Shown here: piece after piece, positions 43,389 to 51,696 of the stretch
Layout: each line of letters starts with the position of its first letter
Position numbering within the stretch: position 1 is the stretch's first letter
Assembly: GCF_029338295.1 (NCBI RefSeq)
Contig: NZ_CP119791.1
Span: forward strand, 1,240,001-1,304,000
Direction: 5' to 3'
DNA from: Haladaptatus sp. QDMS2
GTDB taxonomy: Archaea; Halobacteriota; Halobacteria; Halobacteriales; Halococcaceae
Length of the DNA: 64,000 bases
Program-made: the position numbers and the translations under genes
Notes under the pieces: model-generated
Seen by the model: only the letters and a program-made list of their open reading frames with translations
Databases searched by the model: none
Told to the model about the DNA's origin: nothing

Positions 43389-43622
43389 TTAGTCTGCAGA
43401 GCCGATTTTCGGTGGTCGTTCGTTGGCCGTGTTCGGGGCCGGTGGCGTGGTCGCATCGACGGGGCCGTTTACGAACAGGCCGTGGACGATGAGCCCGACG
43501 GAGACGAGTGCCGCAATTGGCACGGCGGTAGTCAGTTCGAGGCCTGCGAGCATGAGCAAGCCGGTGATGCCTCCGAGGGAGAGGGGGATGAGTCCCAGAA
43601 TGATGTCGTAATAACCAGTCAT
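43389..43622 (-). CDS. Small two-helix membrane protein
   Basis: 77 aa. Two hydrophobic segments (about 5-27 LGLIPLSLGGITGLLMLAG and 32-51 TAVPIAALVSVGLIVHGLF) followed by a Pro/Ala-rich soluble tail. It resembles small conserved haloarchaeal membrane proteins without a known role. A TATA-like sequence sits about 30 bases upstream of the ATG. Confidence 0.75.
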   Translation of the reverse strand: MTGYYDIILGLIPLSLGGITGLLMLAGLELTTAVPIAALVSVGLIVHGLFVNGPVDATTPPAPNTANERPPKIGSAD

Positions 43623-43647
43623 AATCTGTTACTAACAAGGGGAATTA

Positions 43648-43657
43648 GATGTATAAG
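43648..43657 (-). promoter_or_regulatory. Putative TATA box of the small membrane protein gene
   Basis: On the minus strand CTTATACATC is centred about 30 bases before the ATG at 43622, fitting a near-leaderless transcript. Its place inside the upstream minus frame argues that this frame is not coding. Confidence 0.45.
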
Positions 43658-43903
43658 TGTTTCCCATAGGTGGCAGATATCATAAGGAAAAGGTACTACA
43701 TAAATTCGAAATACGATATTCAAATTATCCTCATAACTTATAGAAATGGCAGATTGGCGAAAAACCGAATCCCAGGGGCGTACTACACGAAATCTCCCGG
43801 GAATCGTCCGGTGCGCATATATGTCTGATTTTGTATGTATCAACAACTTGAAGGCGAAACTTAACTCCATCTCAACGTTCATGCTGTGTGTAACCGTACC
43901 ACA

Positions 43904-44053
43904 ATGCGCGAGTTCATCCAATTCACGTCACGTGGATGCTGTTACTGTCAACTCGCACAATACGACGGGACGTGCCGGCGCGCCCCGGCACGACCTATCA
44001 TCTGCCGGTACCGACGGTTTTTCACCCCTGGCAGGCGACTTCCTGGCCAGTGA
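43904..44053 (+). CDS. Candidate small Cys-rich protein overlapping the MFS start
   Basis: 49 aa starting MREFIQFTSRGCCYCQ and containing five cysteines (12, 13, 15, 24, 34) and many arginines. Its TGA overlaps the GTG start of the transporter as GTGA, as in coupled haloarchaeal genes. Against it are the very basic composition, which is unusual for haloarchaea, a hairpin inside it, and no recognised family. It may be a spurious frame. Confidence 0.25.
   Translation: MREFIQFTSRGCCYCQLAQYDGTCRRAPARPIICRYRRFFTPGRRLPGQ
43971..43992. repeat. 8-bp GC-rich hairpin upstream of the MFS gene
   Basis: CGTGCCGG and CCGGCACG pair around a 6-base loop, ending 57 bases before the GTG at 44050. There is no T run, so it is more likely a leader structure or operator than a terminator. 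Confidence 0.5.
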
Positions 44054-45306
44054 ACCGTAACGACAAATCCATCGTGGGGCTCGTGATGGTCGCCCACGCG
44101 ATGGTCCACACCTACGAACTCTCTATCCCCATCCTATTACTCATCTGGATGGCCGAGTTCGGCGTAAACGAGGCCACCATTAGCCTCGTCGTCTCCGCCG
44201 GGTTCGCGCTGTTTGGCATCGGGGCGCTCCCGAGCGGCGTGCTGGTAGACCGGTTTGGCTCCGGCCCGCTCATCACCGCGTGCCTGCTCGGCATGGGCGG
44301 CTCGTTCCTGCTGCTCGGCCTCGCACCGAATCTGCTCGTCGTCGCCGCCGCGCTCCTGCTGTGGGGCGTCGCCGCGAGCGTGTACCACCCCTCTGGCCTC
44401 GCGCTCATCAGCCGCGGGGTCACTGAACGCGGCAGCGCCTTCGCCTACCACGGCGTCGCCGGGAATCTCGGCATCGCGCTCGGCCCGCTCGTCACCTCGC
44501 TGCTCTTGCTGGCCTACGACTGGCGCATCGTCGTCGGTCTGCTCGCGATTCCGGCGGGCCTCGCCGCGCTCTACGCCGGGCGTGTCAAGGTCGACGAACA
44601 GGCCGCAGTCACTGCTGACGGCGGTGAGGAGACGGACAGCGAACCCATCTCTTCGGTTTCTGAATTCGTTAGCGAATCGCGGGCGCTCTTCGTCGGTGGA
44701 TTCGCCCTCGTGCTCACCGTCGCCATGATGTCGGGGCTCTACTACCGCGGCGCACTCACTTTCCTACCCGCACTCATCACCGAGTTCCTCGGCTTCGACG
44801 GCACGACCGTACAACTGGCCGGCTTTTCCTTTGACATCGCTCGTGACGAACTGAGCCGGTACGTCTACTCCGGCCTCCTGATGGTTGGGGTGATGGGGCA
44901 GTATGCTGGTGGCAAACTCACCGACCGCGTCCCCGTCGAGTACGGCATCATGGCCGGGTTCGGCACGCTTTCGGTCATCGCGCTCGTCATCGTCCCGGCC
45001 GCAGCAATTGGCGTCATTCCGTTCTTGCTGGTGGGCGTCGCACTCGGCTTTACGCTGTTCATGGTGCAACCAATCTACCAGGCGAGCATCGCCGAATACA
45101 CGCCTGCCGCGGCTCGTGGGCTCTCCTACGGCTACACGTACTTCTTCGTCTTCGGCGTGGGGGCGGCCGGCGGCGTCATCGCAGGAACCTTACTCACGTA
45201 CTTCTCACCGATGGTGCTCTTTACCGTCCTCGCCTGCTTCGGCGCGACGGGGTCGCTCATCGGATTCGTCCTCTCCCGGCGTGCCCAGCGCGCTCAAGTC
45301 GCGTAG
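44050..45306 (+). CDS. Major facilitator superfamily transporter
   Basis: 418 aa from GTG at 44050, giving VNRNDKSIVGLVMVAHAMVHT, an N-terminus that fits the family better than the earlier frame start at 43936. Twelve helices; GALPSGVLVDRFGSGPLITA is the MFS loop 2-3 motif, repeated weakly as MGQYAGGKLTDRVPVEYGIM in the second half. A charged central loop is at about 180-215. The substrate is not evident. Its 3' end overlaps the convergent DUF3054 gene by 13 bases. Confidence 0.9.
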   Translation: MNRNDKSIVGLVMVAHAMVHTYELSIPILLLIWMAEFGVNEATISLVVSAGFALFGIGALPSGVLVDRFGSGPLITACLLGMGGSFLLLGLAPNLLVVAAALLLWGVAASVYHPSGLALISRGVTERGSAFAYHGVAGNLGIALGPLVTSLLLLAYDWRIVVGLLAIPAGLAALYAGRVKVDEQAAVTADGGEETDSEPISSVSEFVSESRALFVGGFALVLTVAMMSGLYYRGALTFLPALITEFLGFDGTTVQLAGFSFDIARDELSRYVYSGLLMVGVMGQYAGGKLTDRVPVEYGIMAGFGTLSVIALVIVPAAAIGVIPFLLVGVALGFTLFMVQPIYQASIAEYTPAAARGLSYGYTYFFVFGVGAAGGVIAGTLLTYFSPMVLFTVLACFGATGSLIGFVLSRRAQRAQVA

Positions 45307-45680
45307 GCCACGAGCGCCCGGAAGGGGACGAGCAGCACGAGACCGACCACAATCGAGACGATGACGAAGGCGATGGCCAAGCCACCGGGGAAGAATTCTG
45401 TCGCACGGAGCGCCTGCCCAATCAGCGCCGCGCCGACCCAAGCCCCGGCCGTGAGGCCGACGGTTGTCTTCAGGTCGTACTGGCGGCCGTCGTAGAGGCC
45501 GACGAGCGGAGCGACGAGGAGCCAGCCGATGAGGAACGGCGCGGCGACCATGAGCAGGCCCTCGGTGCCGTGTTCCTGTTGGCCGAGGAAGACGAACAGG
45601 GCGATGAGGGCGAGGTCACCGAGCGCGAGCAGGGCGGTTCGAGGCGTCGCAGCGACACGGGCGGAGGCGGTGTCACTCAT
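45294..45680 (-). CDS. DUF3054 family membrane protein
   Basis: 128 aa with four helices. Marks are LALGDLALIALFVFLGQQEHG, APFLIGWLLVAPLVGLY and TVGLTAGAWVGAALIGQALRAT, the DUF3054 core found in actinobacteria and haloarchaea. Function is unknown. It lies 9 bases after the methyltransferase gene on the same strand and may be in its operon; it overlaps the MFS gene end. Confidence 0.87.
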   Translation of the reverse strand: MSDTASARVAATPRTALLALGDLALIALFVFLGQQEHGTEGLLMVAAPFLIGWLLVAPLVGLYDGRQYDLKTTVGLTAGAWVGAALIGQALRATEFFPGGLAIAFVIVSIVVGLVLLVPFRALVAYAT

Positions 45681-45689
45681 ACGAAGTAC

Positions 45690-46292
45690 TCAGGACTCGG
45701 AGACTATGTGCGTCTCGCTTTCAGTCATCCGCCCGACGACGGTGAAGCCAAAGCCGGTGTCGGGAACCGCGGGTTCAAGGCCCGCAGCCTTCATCAATCC
45801 GGCGAGTTCGTGAGGCGTGTCGAACGTCGAATCGAATCCCACCAACCGCTCCACGGCGACGAGCGCCCGCCCGCGGAGCGTTTCGGGGTCAAATTCACGA
45901 ACCACGAGGACGCCGCCGGGTCGCAGGACGCGGGCCGCCTCCGCGATTACAGCGCGATGCCGAGGCATGTGGTGGAGCGCATCCACGATGACCACCGCGT
46001 CCACGCTCGCCGTCTGCACCGGCAACCGGGTCGCGTCGCCCTGGACGGCGGCGAGTCCGCGCGTGGTCGCCTCACGAAGCATTCCGCCTGCCGCATCGAC
46101 GACGACGGGTTCTGGGACCGAGAGCGCCCGCGAGGCCCGTCCCGTGCCCCCGCCAACGTCGAGCAGACGCGTGACTGGGCGGGTCGCATACGCGAGTCCC
46201 GCTTCGAGCACGTCGCGGTCGGCAGCGGGCATGGCCCGTTCGTAGAGCGGAGCGAATCGGTCGAAGAGCGTGACATCACGTCCACCGTGCAT
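45690..46292 (-). CDS. Class I SAM-dependent methyltransferase
   Basis: 200 aa from the ATG at 46292; the ATG at 46328 is also possible. SAM motif I is RLLDVGGGTGRASRAL (about 41-56), the acidic end of strand 2 is VVDAAGGML, and VDAVVIVDALHHMPRHRAVI is motif II to III. It has the style of ubiquinone/menaquinone UbiE-like methyltransferases with the ARVLRPGGVLVVREF segment. The substrate is not known. Confidence 0.9.
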   Translation of the reverse strand: MHGGRDVTLFDRFAPLYERAMPAADRDVLEAGLAYATRPVTRLLDVGGGTGRASRALSVPEPVVVDAAGGMLREATTRGLAAVQGDATRLPVQTASVDAVVIVDALHHMPRHRAVIAEAARVLRPGGVLVVREFDPETLRGRALVAVERLVGFDSTFDTPHELAGLMKAAGLEPAVPDTGFGFTVVGRMTESETHIVSES

Positions 46293-46391
46293 ACTGAATT
46301 TATTCACACAGGAGTGATTTACGTTCATCGCCGGTCAGTCTGTTACTCAAAGCATGACAAGTATTAAGATAATCTCGGAAAATGTCGGAGT

Positions 46392-47609
46392 ATGCAACGG
46401 GCGCTTCCCATTTTGCTTGCATTACTCGTTTCTCTCGCCGGGTGTGGGGCGACGAACCAGACGAATCAACAACTTCCTGCGGAATCAGAGACCGCCACAC
46501 AGACCGAAATCGTCACTGCGAACGCGACGGCGAAGACGGCCGATTCGACGACGGCCGTCACGAAGACCGAGACGGGCACCACGACCGCTCCGCCGGCAAC
46601 GACAACACAGACTGCGACGCAAACACCCGCACCCACCGCGACTCCCGCGGTGACGCCGCCGCCAACGACGACAGCGACACCGACGCAGACAGCGATGACC
46701 ACACAACCGTCGGCACAGCCGGCCCCCTCGGGCGGGAGCAGTGCGTCGCCAACATCGGGTGGGAGTTCGGGCGGTCAACAAACCACAGAACCGACGGCGA
46801 CGGCAACGCCGACGGTAACCCCGACGCCAACGCCGACGCCGACTCCCACGCCCGAACCGCTCGACAAATTCGAGGGTCCATCCTACTCTGACGCCGAAAT
46901 CGAGGCCGGGGAGGCAGTATCGCTCGACGCGGGTCGCCTCGTTGCCGCCCACGTGACCGGGCTCGCTGGCTTAGAGAGCGTCACGAGTTTCGCCCGCCAC
47001 TGGTCTGCGAACGAGGGCGAAGACCGCGAGTTCCGGGCCGAGGAGACCATCGAAGTGGACGAGAGCCGCGACATCTCCCACCTCCACTGGGCCGACCACA
47101 TCCGGAGTGCCGGGAGCACGACGCGCCACTTTGACCGGCGAGTGACCACCGACGCGTGGACCGCCTATAACGCGACGACGGTGTACCCCGAGAAGCCGAC
47201 CAACTACCTGACGGGGAAGACGTGTGAACCGTACGAGAACGACTCACTGCGCGTACCGGTGGACGTGGCCGCCGTCGCAGACGCCCACCGCCTCACCTAC
47301 CTCGTCTCCGAACTCGACTTCGCGAAAGTCGAGCGGATTCGCTACGACGGCGTGAACGCGACGGTGTACGCCACCGCAGATCCGCAGGGGACGCTCTCGA
47401 CCGGCGCTGCGACCACCGTCGAATCCTACCGAGCCGTCCTCGTAATCTCTACGGACGGCCTCGTGCGCTACTCGCACACCGACGTGACGCTCACCCGCGA
47501 CGGCGAAACCGTCACGTGGGGCGAGACGCGCACGCTCAGGGACATCAATTCGACCACCATTGGCGTCCCCGACTGGACCGACGACGTTGAGCCGGGGCCG
47601 AACTGCTAG
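46392..47609 (+). CDS. Thr-rich putative lipoprotein
   Basis: 405 aa. A Sec or Tat-independent signal ending in the lipobox SLAGC (Cys18) is followed by a long Thr/Ala/Pro-rich region (about 30-155), partly in TPTPTP repeats, likely exposed and glycosylated. The C-terminal part (about 160-400) is an acidic globular domain of alternating strands, unrecognised but well formed (DEITVDESRDISHLHWADH-like). A TATA-like AAGTATTAAGAT is centred 27 bases before the ATG. Perhaps a surface protein. Confidence 0.75.
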   Translation: MQRALPILLALLVSLAGCGATNQTNQQLPAESETATQTEIVTANATAKTADSTTAVTKTETGTTTAPPATTTQTATQTPAPTATPAVTPPPTTTATPTQTAMTTQPSAQPAPSGGSSASPTSGGSSGGQQTTEPTATATPTVTPTPTPTPTPTPEPLDKFEGPSYSDAEIEAGEAVSLDAGRLVAAHVTGLAGLESVTSFARHWSANEGEDREFRAEETIEVDESRDISHLHWADHIRSAGSTTRHFDRRVTTDAWTAYNATTVYPEKPTNYLTGKTCEPYENDSLRVPVDVAAVADAHRLTYLVSELDFAKVERIRYDGVNATVYATADPQGTLSTGAATTVESYRAVLVISTDGLVRYSHTDVTLTRDGETVTWGETRTLRDINSTTIGVPDWTDDVEPGPNC

Positions 47610-47647
47610 TCGGAGGCTACTTCTCGCGGGCGTTCCGTATCGGTCGT

Positions 47648-48160
47648 ATGGAGTACGCGGTACTCGGCTGGCCGCCCGACGGGCCGACGCTCAGACTCGA
47701 CTATCGCGCGTTTTCCTACGCCGGTAAGTTCGTCATGTCCAGTACCGGGAAGGCGGTGGCCCGAGACGGCGAGGAACTCGTGGCCGCCATCGCGTTCAAC
47801 GAGGACCGAACCGACGAGACGACCCTCTGGTTGCGCTACGTGACGGTGAAGAAAGCACGTCGCGGCGAGGGCATCGGGGCTGAACTGGTCTCGTTTGCCA
47901 CCGACGCGGCTCACGAGCGAGGGTACGAGACGGTGAAAATCGCCGTCAACAACCCCTTCGCCTACGAGGCAGTCTGGAAGGCAGGGTTTGGCTACACCGG
48001 GGAACAGACGGGGCTCGCAGAACTCGTCTGTGCGCACCCGGGCGACCGGTCTCGTGACCGTTACCAAGCGGGTCTCGACGTGTTTCGGAGCCGTGATGGA
48101 CTCTCTGCGGAGGAACTGTCGTTTCTCGAAGACAAACGCTCCGCTCAGCCGCCGAAATAA
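47648..48160 (+). CDS. GNAT family N-acetyltransferase
   Basis: 170 aa. The acetyl-CoA site is VKKARRGEGIGAELVSFATD (about 74-93), with the R/Q-x2-G-x-G/A loop. The strand LWLRYVTV before it and the VKIAVNNPFAYEAVWKAGFGY stretch after fit the GNAT fold. The C-terminal 40 residues are an unrelated tail. Substrate unknown. It is 38 bases downstream of the Thr-rich lipoprotein. Confidence 0.88.
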   Translation: MEYAVLGWPPDGPTLRLDYRAFSYAGKFVMSSTGKAVARDGEELVAAIAFNEDRTDETTLWLRYVTVKKARRGEGIGAELVSFATDAAHERGYETVKIAVNNPFAYEAVWKAGFGYTGEQTGLAELVCAHPGDRSRDRYQAGLDVFRSRDGLSAEELSFLEDKRSAQPPK

Positions 48161-48178
48161 GGAAAATACTCAGTTTCG

Positions 48179-48373
48179 CTAGAGTCGCTTTACGTTCTGT
48201 GCGCGAGGACCGTTGTCCGATTCGACAATGTCGAATTCAAGCTCCTGACCCTCTTCTAAGTCGGGGCCGCCGATGTCTTCCATGTGGAAGAACACATCGT
48301 CGTCGTAATCGTCGGTCTCGATAAATCCGTACCCCTTCCGGTCGTGGAAGAAGGTCACTTTGCCTGTAGCCAT
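48179..48373 (-). CDS. cspA: Cold-shock domain protein CspA
   Basis: 64 aa from the ATG at 48373. RNP1 is KGYGFI and RNP2 is VFFHM, in the frame GKVTFFHDRKGYGFIETDD then DVFFHMEDIGGPDLEEG. It is a very acidic five-stranded barrel that binds single-stranded RNA or DNA. The longer frame upstream has no coding character. On the minus strand GTATTTATCG (about 48407-48416) could be its TATA box, leaving a short leader. Confidence 0.95.
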   Translation of the reverse strand: MATGKVTFFHDRKGYGFIETDDYDDDVFFHMEDIGGPDLEEGQELEFDIVESDNGPRAQNVKRL

Positions 48374-48463
48374 TCGATAAGCTCCAGCTTCATATTGAGC
48401 CTCTGACGATAAATACCCACCGGCGGTCGGGAGATTGAAACGCTCACCGCCGAATGGAGGAGT

Positions 48464-49444
48464 ATGGGAAACGCAGACCTCCGCCAGCTCGCCGTCATCG
48501 AGGACGTGTCGTTCGACGAACTCGGAGGCTCCGTCGTGGCGGTGGACGCCCACAACTGGCTGTATCGCTACCTCACGACGACGGTCAAGTGGACCCGCGA
48601 CGAAATCTACACCACGAGCGGCGGCGAGGAGGTCGCGAACCTCATCGGCCTGATTCAAGGTCTTCCCAAGTTCTTCGAACACGACCTCACGCCGGTGATG
48701 GTGTTCGACGGCGCCGTCGTCGATTTCAAAGCAGACGAAATCGAGGAGCGCCGCGAACAGAAGAAGAAGGCTGAGAAAGCTGCCGAGGAGGCACGAGAAC
48801 GCGGCGACGCCATCGAGGCCGCCCGTCAGGAGGCGCGGACGATTCGCCTCACCGACACCATCCACCAGACGACTCGGGACCTGCTCAGGCTCCTCGACGT
48901 TCCCATCATCGAAGCACCCGCAGAAGGTGAAGCACAGGCCGCGTACATGGCCCGCAACGGCGACGTGGACTACGTCGGGAGCGAAGACTACGACGCGCTC
49001 TTGCTCGGCGCACCCTACACCCTGCGACAACTCACGAGCAAGGGCGACCCCGAACTGATGGACCTGGAAGCCACGCTTGCGAAACACGACATCACGTGGG
49101 AACAGCTGGTCGACATCGGGATTCTCATGGGCACTGACTTCAACGAGGGCGTCTCGGGCATCGGGCCGAAAACGGCCGTGAAGCTGGTCAAAGAACACGG
49201 CGACCTCTGGGCCGTCCTCGAAGCCAGAGACGCCTACATCGAACACGCGGACCTCATCCGCGGCCTGTTTCTCGAACCGGACGTAACCGACGACTACGAG
49301 TTCAACACCGACATTTCACCCGACCTGAAGGCCGCAAAGGAGTACGTCACCAAGACGTGGGAGATTCCGGCAGCCGAAGTCGCCCGCGGGTTCGAGCGCA
49401 TCGAAGAATCCGTCGTCCAGACCGGCCTCGACCGCTGGACCTGA
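48464..49444 (+). CDS. fen1: Flap endonuclease 1
   Basis: 326 aa. The N and I nuclease domains are complete: [18 protein letters not shown] with the first aspartate, [18 protein letters not shown], the [20 protein letters not shown] acid cluster and DYDALLLG, and the helix-hairpin-helix [20 protein letters not shown]. The C-terminus ends QTGLDRWT, a plausible PCNA-binding (PIP) motif. It cuts 5' flaps in Okazaki fragment maturation and repair. Confidence 0.96.
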   Translation: MGNADLRQLAVIEDVSFDELGGSVVAVDAHNWLYRYLTTTVKWTRDEIYTTSGGEEVANLIGLIQGLPKFFEHDLTPVMVFDGAVVDFKADEIEERREQKKKAEKAAEEARERGDAIEAARQEARTIRLTDTIHQTTRDLLRLLDVPIIEAPAEGEAQAAYMARNGDVDYVGSEDYDALLLGAPYTLRQLTSKGDPELMDLEATLAKHDITWEQLVDIGILMGTDFNEGVSGIGPKTAVKLVKEHGDLWAVLEARDAYIEHADLIRGLFLEPDVTDDYEFNTDISPDLKAAKEYVTKTWEIPAAEVARGFERIEESVVQTGLDRWT

Positions 49445-49450
49445 GCCGAG

Positions 49451-50173
49451 TTAAGCGAACTCCGCGGCGAGTTCGAACTGGCAGGAGAGGGTTGTGGTAC
49501 AATAGTCTCGGAGCATCGCCTGCAGTTCGGCGAACTCATTGCTCGACCCTTCACCGGCGTCACACCGCGACAAGTAGTGGTTGCCGAGCAGCGGGATGTC
49601 TGTGGCCTGGAGTTCGGGCGAAGTGGGGTCGAGACCCGCCGTCTCTCGCGCCCCTTCGATGTCGAATCCGTGGTCGTACGCCCGCCAGCGGGTCGCCGGA
49701 ACGGGCCGTCCCGTCGCCTCGTAGACCGCCTCGTCGAATTTGAGCACCCGACCGAACCGTGACCAGACCGATTTCTTCAGGTCGATGCTCCGCGTCGTGC
49801 GGAGAAATTCCTCGACTCGTTCGGTCGCCGTCTCCGAGACGCCAGCCTCCGCGGCGGCCAGTTCGGGTCTACGTGCCAGCTGGACGAATCCGACGGACTC
49901 GCCGTTGTAGGAGTACACCACAGACGGGTTCTGTGCCGTACACCACTCCATCGCCGTCTCGATGAGGGAGAGTTCGCTCGTCGGTCCCGATGCATCGCGA
50001 AAGAAGGTTCGTGTCGAGATGTCGCCACTATCGTCGCGAAGAGCAGCATTGACGGCAAAAATCTCAAAATCAGAAGAGTTTCGAAAGCGCGGCTGTTTCC
50101 CGGGAGCGAGCGCCGGAGCTATCGTTTTGATATCGAGTGCCAGCGCATTCTGTTCGGTTCCAGTCATGTCCAC
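49451..50173 (-). CDS. PolB-exonuclease-like (RNase H fold) protein, apparently degenerate
   Basis: 240 aa. Motifs line up with the predicted 3'-5' exonuclease PolB-like group: LALDIKTIAP at 11-20 (Exo I, but the usual D-x-E is D-I-K), VVYSYNGESVGF at 85-96 (Exo II, normally YNG-x2-FD, here the aspartate is lost) and a C-terminal MLRDYCTTTL at 220-229 resembling the Y-x-x-x-D region without the aspartate. D14 and D131 remain. So it likely lacks nuclease activity or uses other residues. The fold call is from motif spacing alone. Confidence 0.5.
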   Translation of the reverse strand: MDMTGTEQNALALDIKTIAPALAPGKQPRFRNSSDFEIFAVNAALRDDSGDISTRTFFRDASGPTSELSLIETAMEWCTAQNPSVVYSYNGESVGFVQLARRPELAAAEAGVSETATERVEEFLRTTRSIDLKKSVWSRFGRVLKFDEAVYEATGRPVPATRWRAYDHGFDIEGARETAGLDPTSPELQATDIPLLGNHYLSRCDAGEGSSNEFAELQAMLRDYCTTTLSCQFELAAEFA

Positions 50174-50259
50174 AATAGTTATCGGTAATCACATATGATA
50201 CTTTCTGTGACAGACGCGACCGCCCGACCTGAACCGTTTTCAGGCTCGGGCAACCTTGT

Positions 50260-50511
50260 ATGGGCATGGACCTCGCAGCAATCGAGCGGCTCATCGAGGA
50301 GAACATCGAGGATGCAGAAGCCACCGTCAGCGACCCGCGAAACGACGGCGAACATCTCGCCGCCCTCGTCGTCTCGCCCGCCTTCGAAGGCAAGACGCTC
50401 GTCCAGCAACACCAGATGGTGTACGACGCCCTCGGCGAGCATATGACGACGGACATCCACGCCCTCGAACTGAAAACGTACACGCCCGACGAGTACACGT
50501 CACACCAATAG
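50260..50511 (+). CDS. BolA family protein
   Basis: 83 aa (a second ATG two codons on). The BolA core is LIEENIEDAEATVSDPRNDG followed by HLAALVVSPAFEGKTLVQQH, with the helix MVYDALGEHM. BolA proteins pair with monothiol glutaredoxins in iron-sulfur and redox control. It stands apart from neighbours, diverging from the preceding unknown gene with 86 bases between starts. Confidence 0.93.
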   Translation: MGMDLAAIERLIEENIEDAEATVSDPRNDGEHLAALVVSPAFEGKTLVQQHQMVYDALGEHMTTDIHALELKTYTPDEYTSHQ

Positions 50512-50531
50512 TAAAGAAGTAGGAACCGGGG

Positions 50532-51665
50532 TCAGGGACGGGGTTCGGGGGCCGATTCGAGCGTCCGATTGTGAAGCGCCGCCCCGGAATCGCCGAACAG
50601 ATGAATCGCTTCTTCTGGAATGTGGACGACGACGTGGTCACCCGCGGTTGCCGGACGAAGACTTCGCTCGCTCACGACGAACTGCGTCTCGGACTCGTCG
50701 TCGGCAAAGCGGAGGTAGATGTGGTTTTCGTTGCCCATCGGCTCGACGACGTCCACGACGGCTTCGAAGTCGTGTGGGTCGGTCGCCGTCTCGACGAGTT
50801 CGATGTCGTCAGGTCGGACGCCGAGCGTAACTCTGTCTTCGCCCGCCACGGCCTCCCGTCGCTGGCCGGTGAGTGAATAGTCGAGCCTGTCTGCGACGAG
50901 CCGGTCACCCTCGACGGCGCACTCGAAGAAGTTCATCGACGGGTCACCGATGAACCCGGCGACGAAGCGATTGGCCGGCTGGTGATAGGCTTCGAGCGGC
51001 GTCGCCACCTGCTGGAGTTCGCCGTCGTCGAGGATGGCGATGCGGTCGCCCATGGTCATGGCCTCGGTCTGGTCGTGGGTGACGTACACCGTCGTCACGC
51101 CGAGGTCTTCCTGTAACTGCTGAAGTTCGAGACGCATCTGCGAACGCAGTTTTGCGTCCAGATTCGAGAGCGGTTCGTCCATCAGGAAAATGGCCGGGTC
51201 GCGGACGATAGCGCGGCCGAGCGCGACGCGCTGTTGCTGGCCCCCAGACAGTTCCGCGGGCTTGCGACCGAGCAACGGTTCGATGCCGAGTTTATCGGCG
51301 GTGGCCTCGACTCTGCTGTCGATTTCGGCCGACGAAAGGTCGCTCGACTCTTCTAAGCCAAATCGCATGTTCGCCCGGACGGTCATGTGTGGGTAGAGCG
51401 CATAGGACTGGAACACCATCGCGATGTCTCGGTCCTGTGGCTGGCGGTCGTTGATGCGCGTCCCGTCGAGTTTGAGTTCACCCTCGGAGATGGTTTCGAG
51501 ACCGGCAATCATCCGGAGCGTCGTCGATTTCCCACAGCCAGACGGGCCGACGAGAACGAGGAACTCGCCGTCTTCGATTTCGACGGAGAGGTCGTCTACG
51601 GCGACGACCTGATTGCCGCCGTCGTCGAAGAACTTGCTCACGTGTTCGAGCGTCAGTGCTGCCAT
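50532..51665 (-). CDS. Sugar-type ABC transporter ATPase (MalK/UgpC family)
   Basis: 377 aa from the ATG at 51665. The ATPase has Walker A GPSGCGKST, Q-loop, signature LSGGQQQRVALGRAI and Walker B IFLMDEPLSNLDAKLRSQM. The C-terminal TOBE/regulatory domain (about 240-377) includes VTLGVRPDDIEL, as in MalK-type carbohydrate importers. It is the last gene of the four-gene operon 50532-54884. Confidence 0.94.
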   Translation of the reverse strand: MAALTLEHVSKFFDDGGNQVVAVDDLSVEIEDGEFLVLVGPSGCGKSTTLRMIAGLETISEGELKLDGTRINDRQPQDRDIAMVFQSYALYPHMTVRANMRFGLEESSDLSSAEIDSRVEATADKLGIEPLLGRKPAELSGGQQQRVALGRAIVRDPAIFLMDEPLSNLDAKLRSQMRLELQQLQEDLGVTTVYVTHDQTEAMTMGDRIAILDDGELQQVATPLEAYHQPANRFVAGFIGDPSMNFFECAVEGDRLVADRLDYSLTGQRREAVAGEDRVTLGVRPDDIELVETATDPHDFEAVVDVVEPMGNENHIYLRFADDESETQFVVSERSLRPATAGDHVVVHIPEEAIHLFGDSGAALHNRTLESAPEPRP

Positions 51666-51696
51666 CGGTCTTTCCTCCGTTGAATCGAATGTCGTC

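Noticed and set aside
43619-43921. Minus-strand frame of 100 codons ending in ATGA overlap with the small membrane protein gene
   Set aside because: AT-rich, not acidic, no motif, and a TATA-like box of the next gene lies in it.
47606-47609. A further CTAG at the stop of the Thr-rich lipoprotein gene
   Set aside because: The opposing minus-strand frame is only a shadow of the GNAT gene, so this is not a shared stop of two genes.
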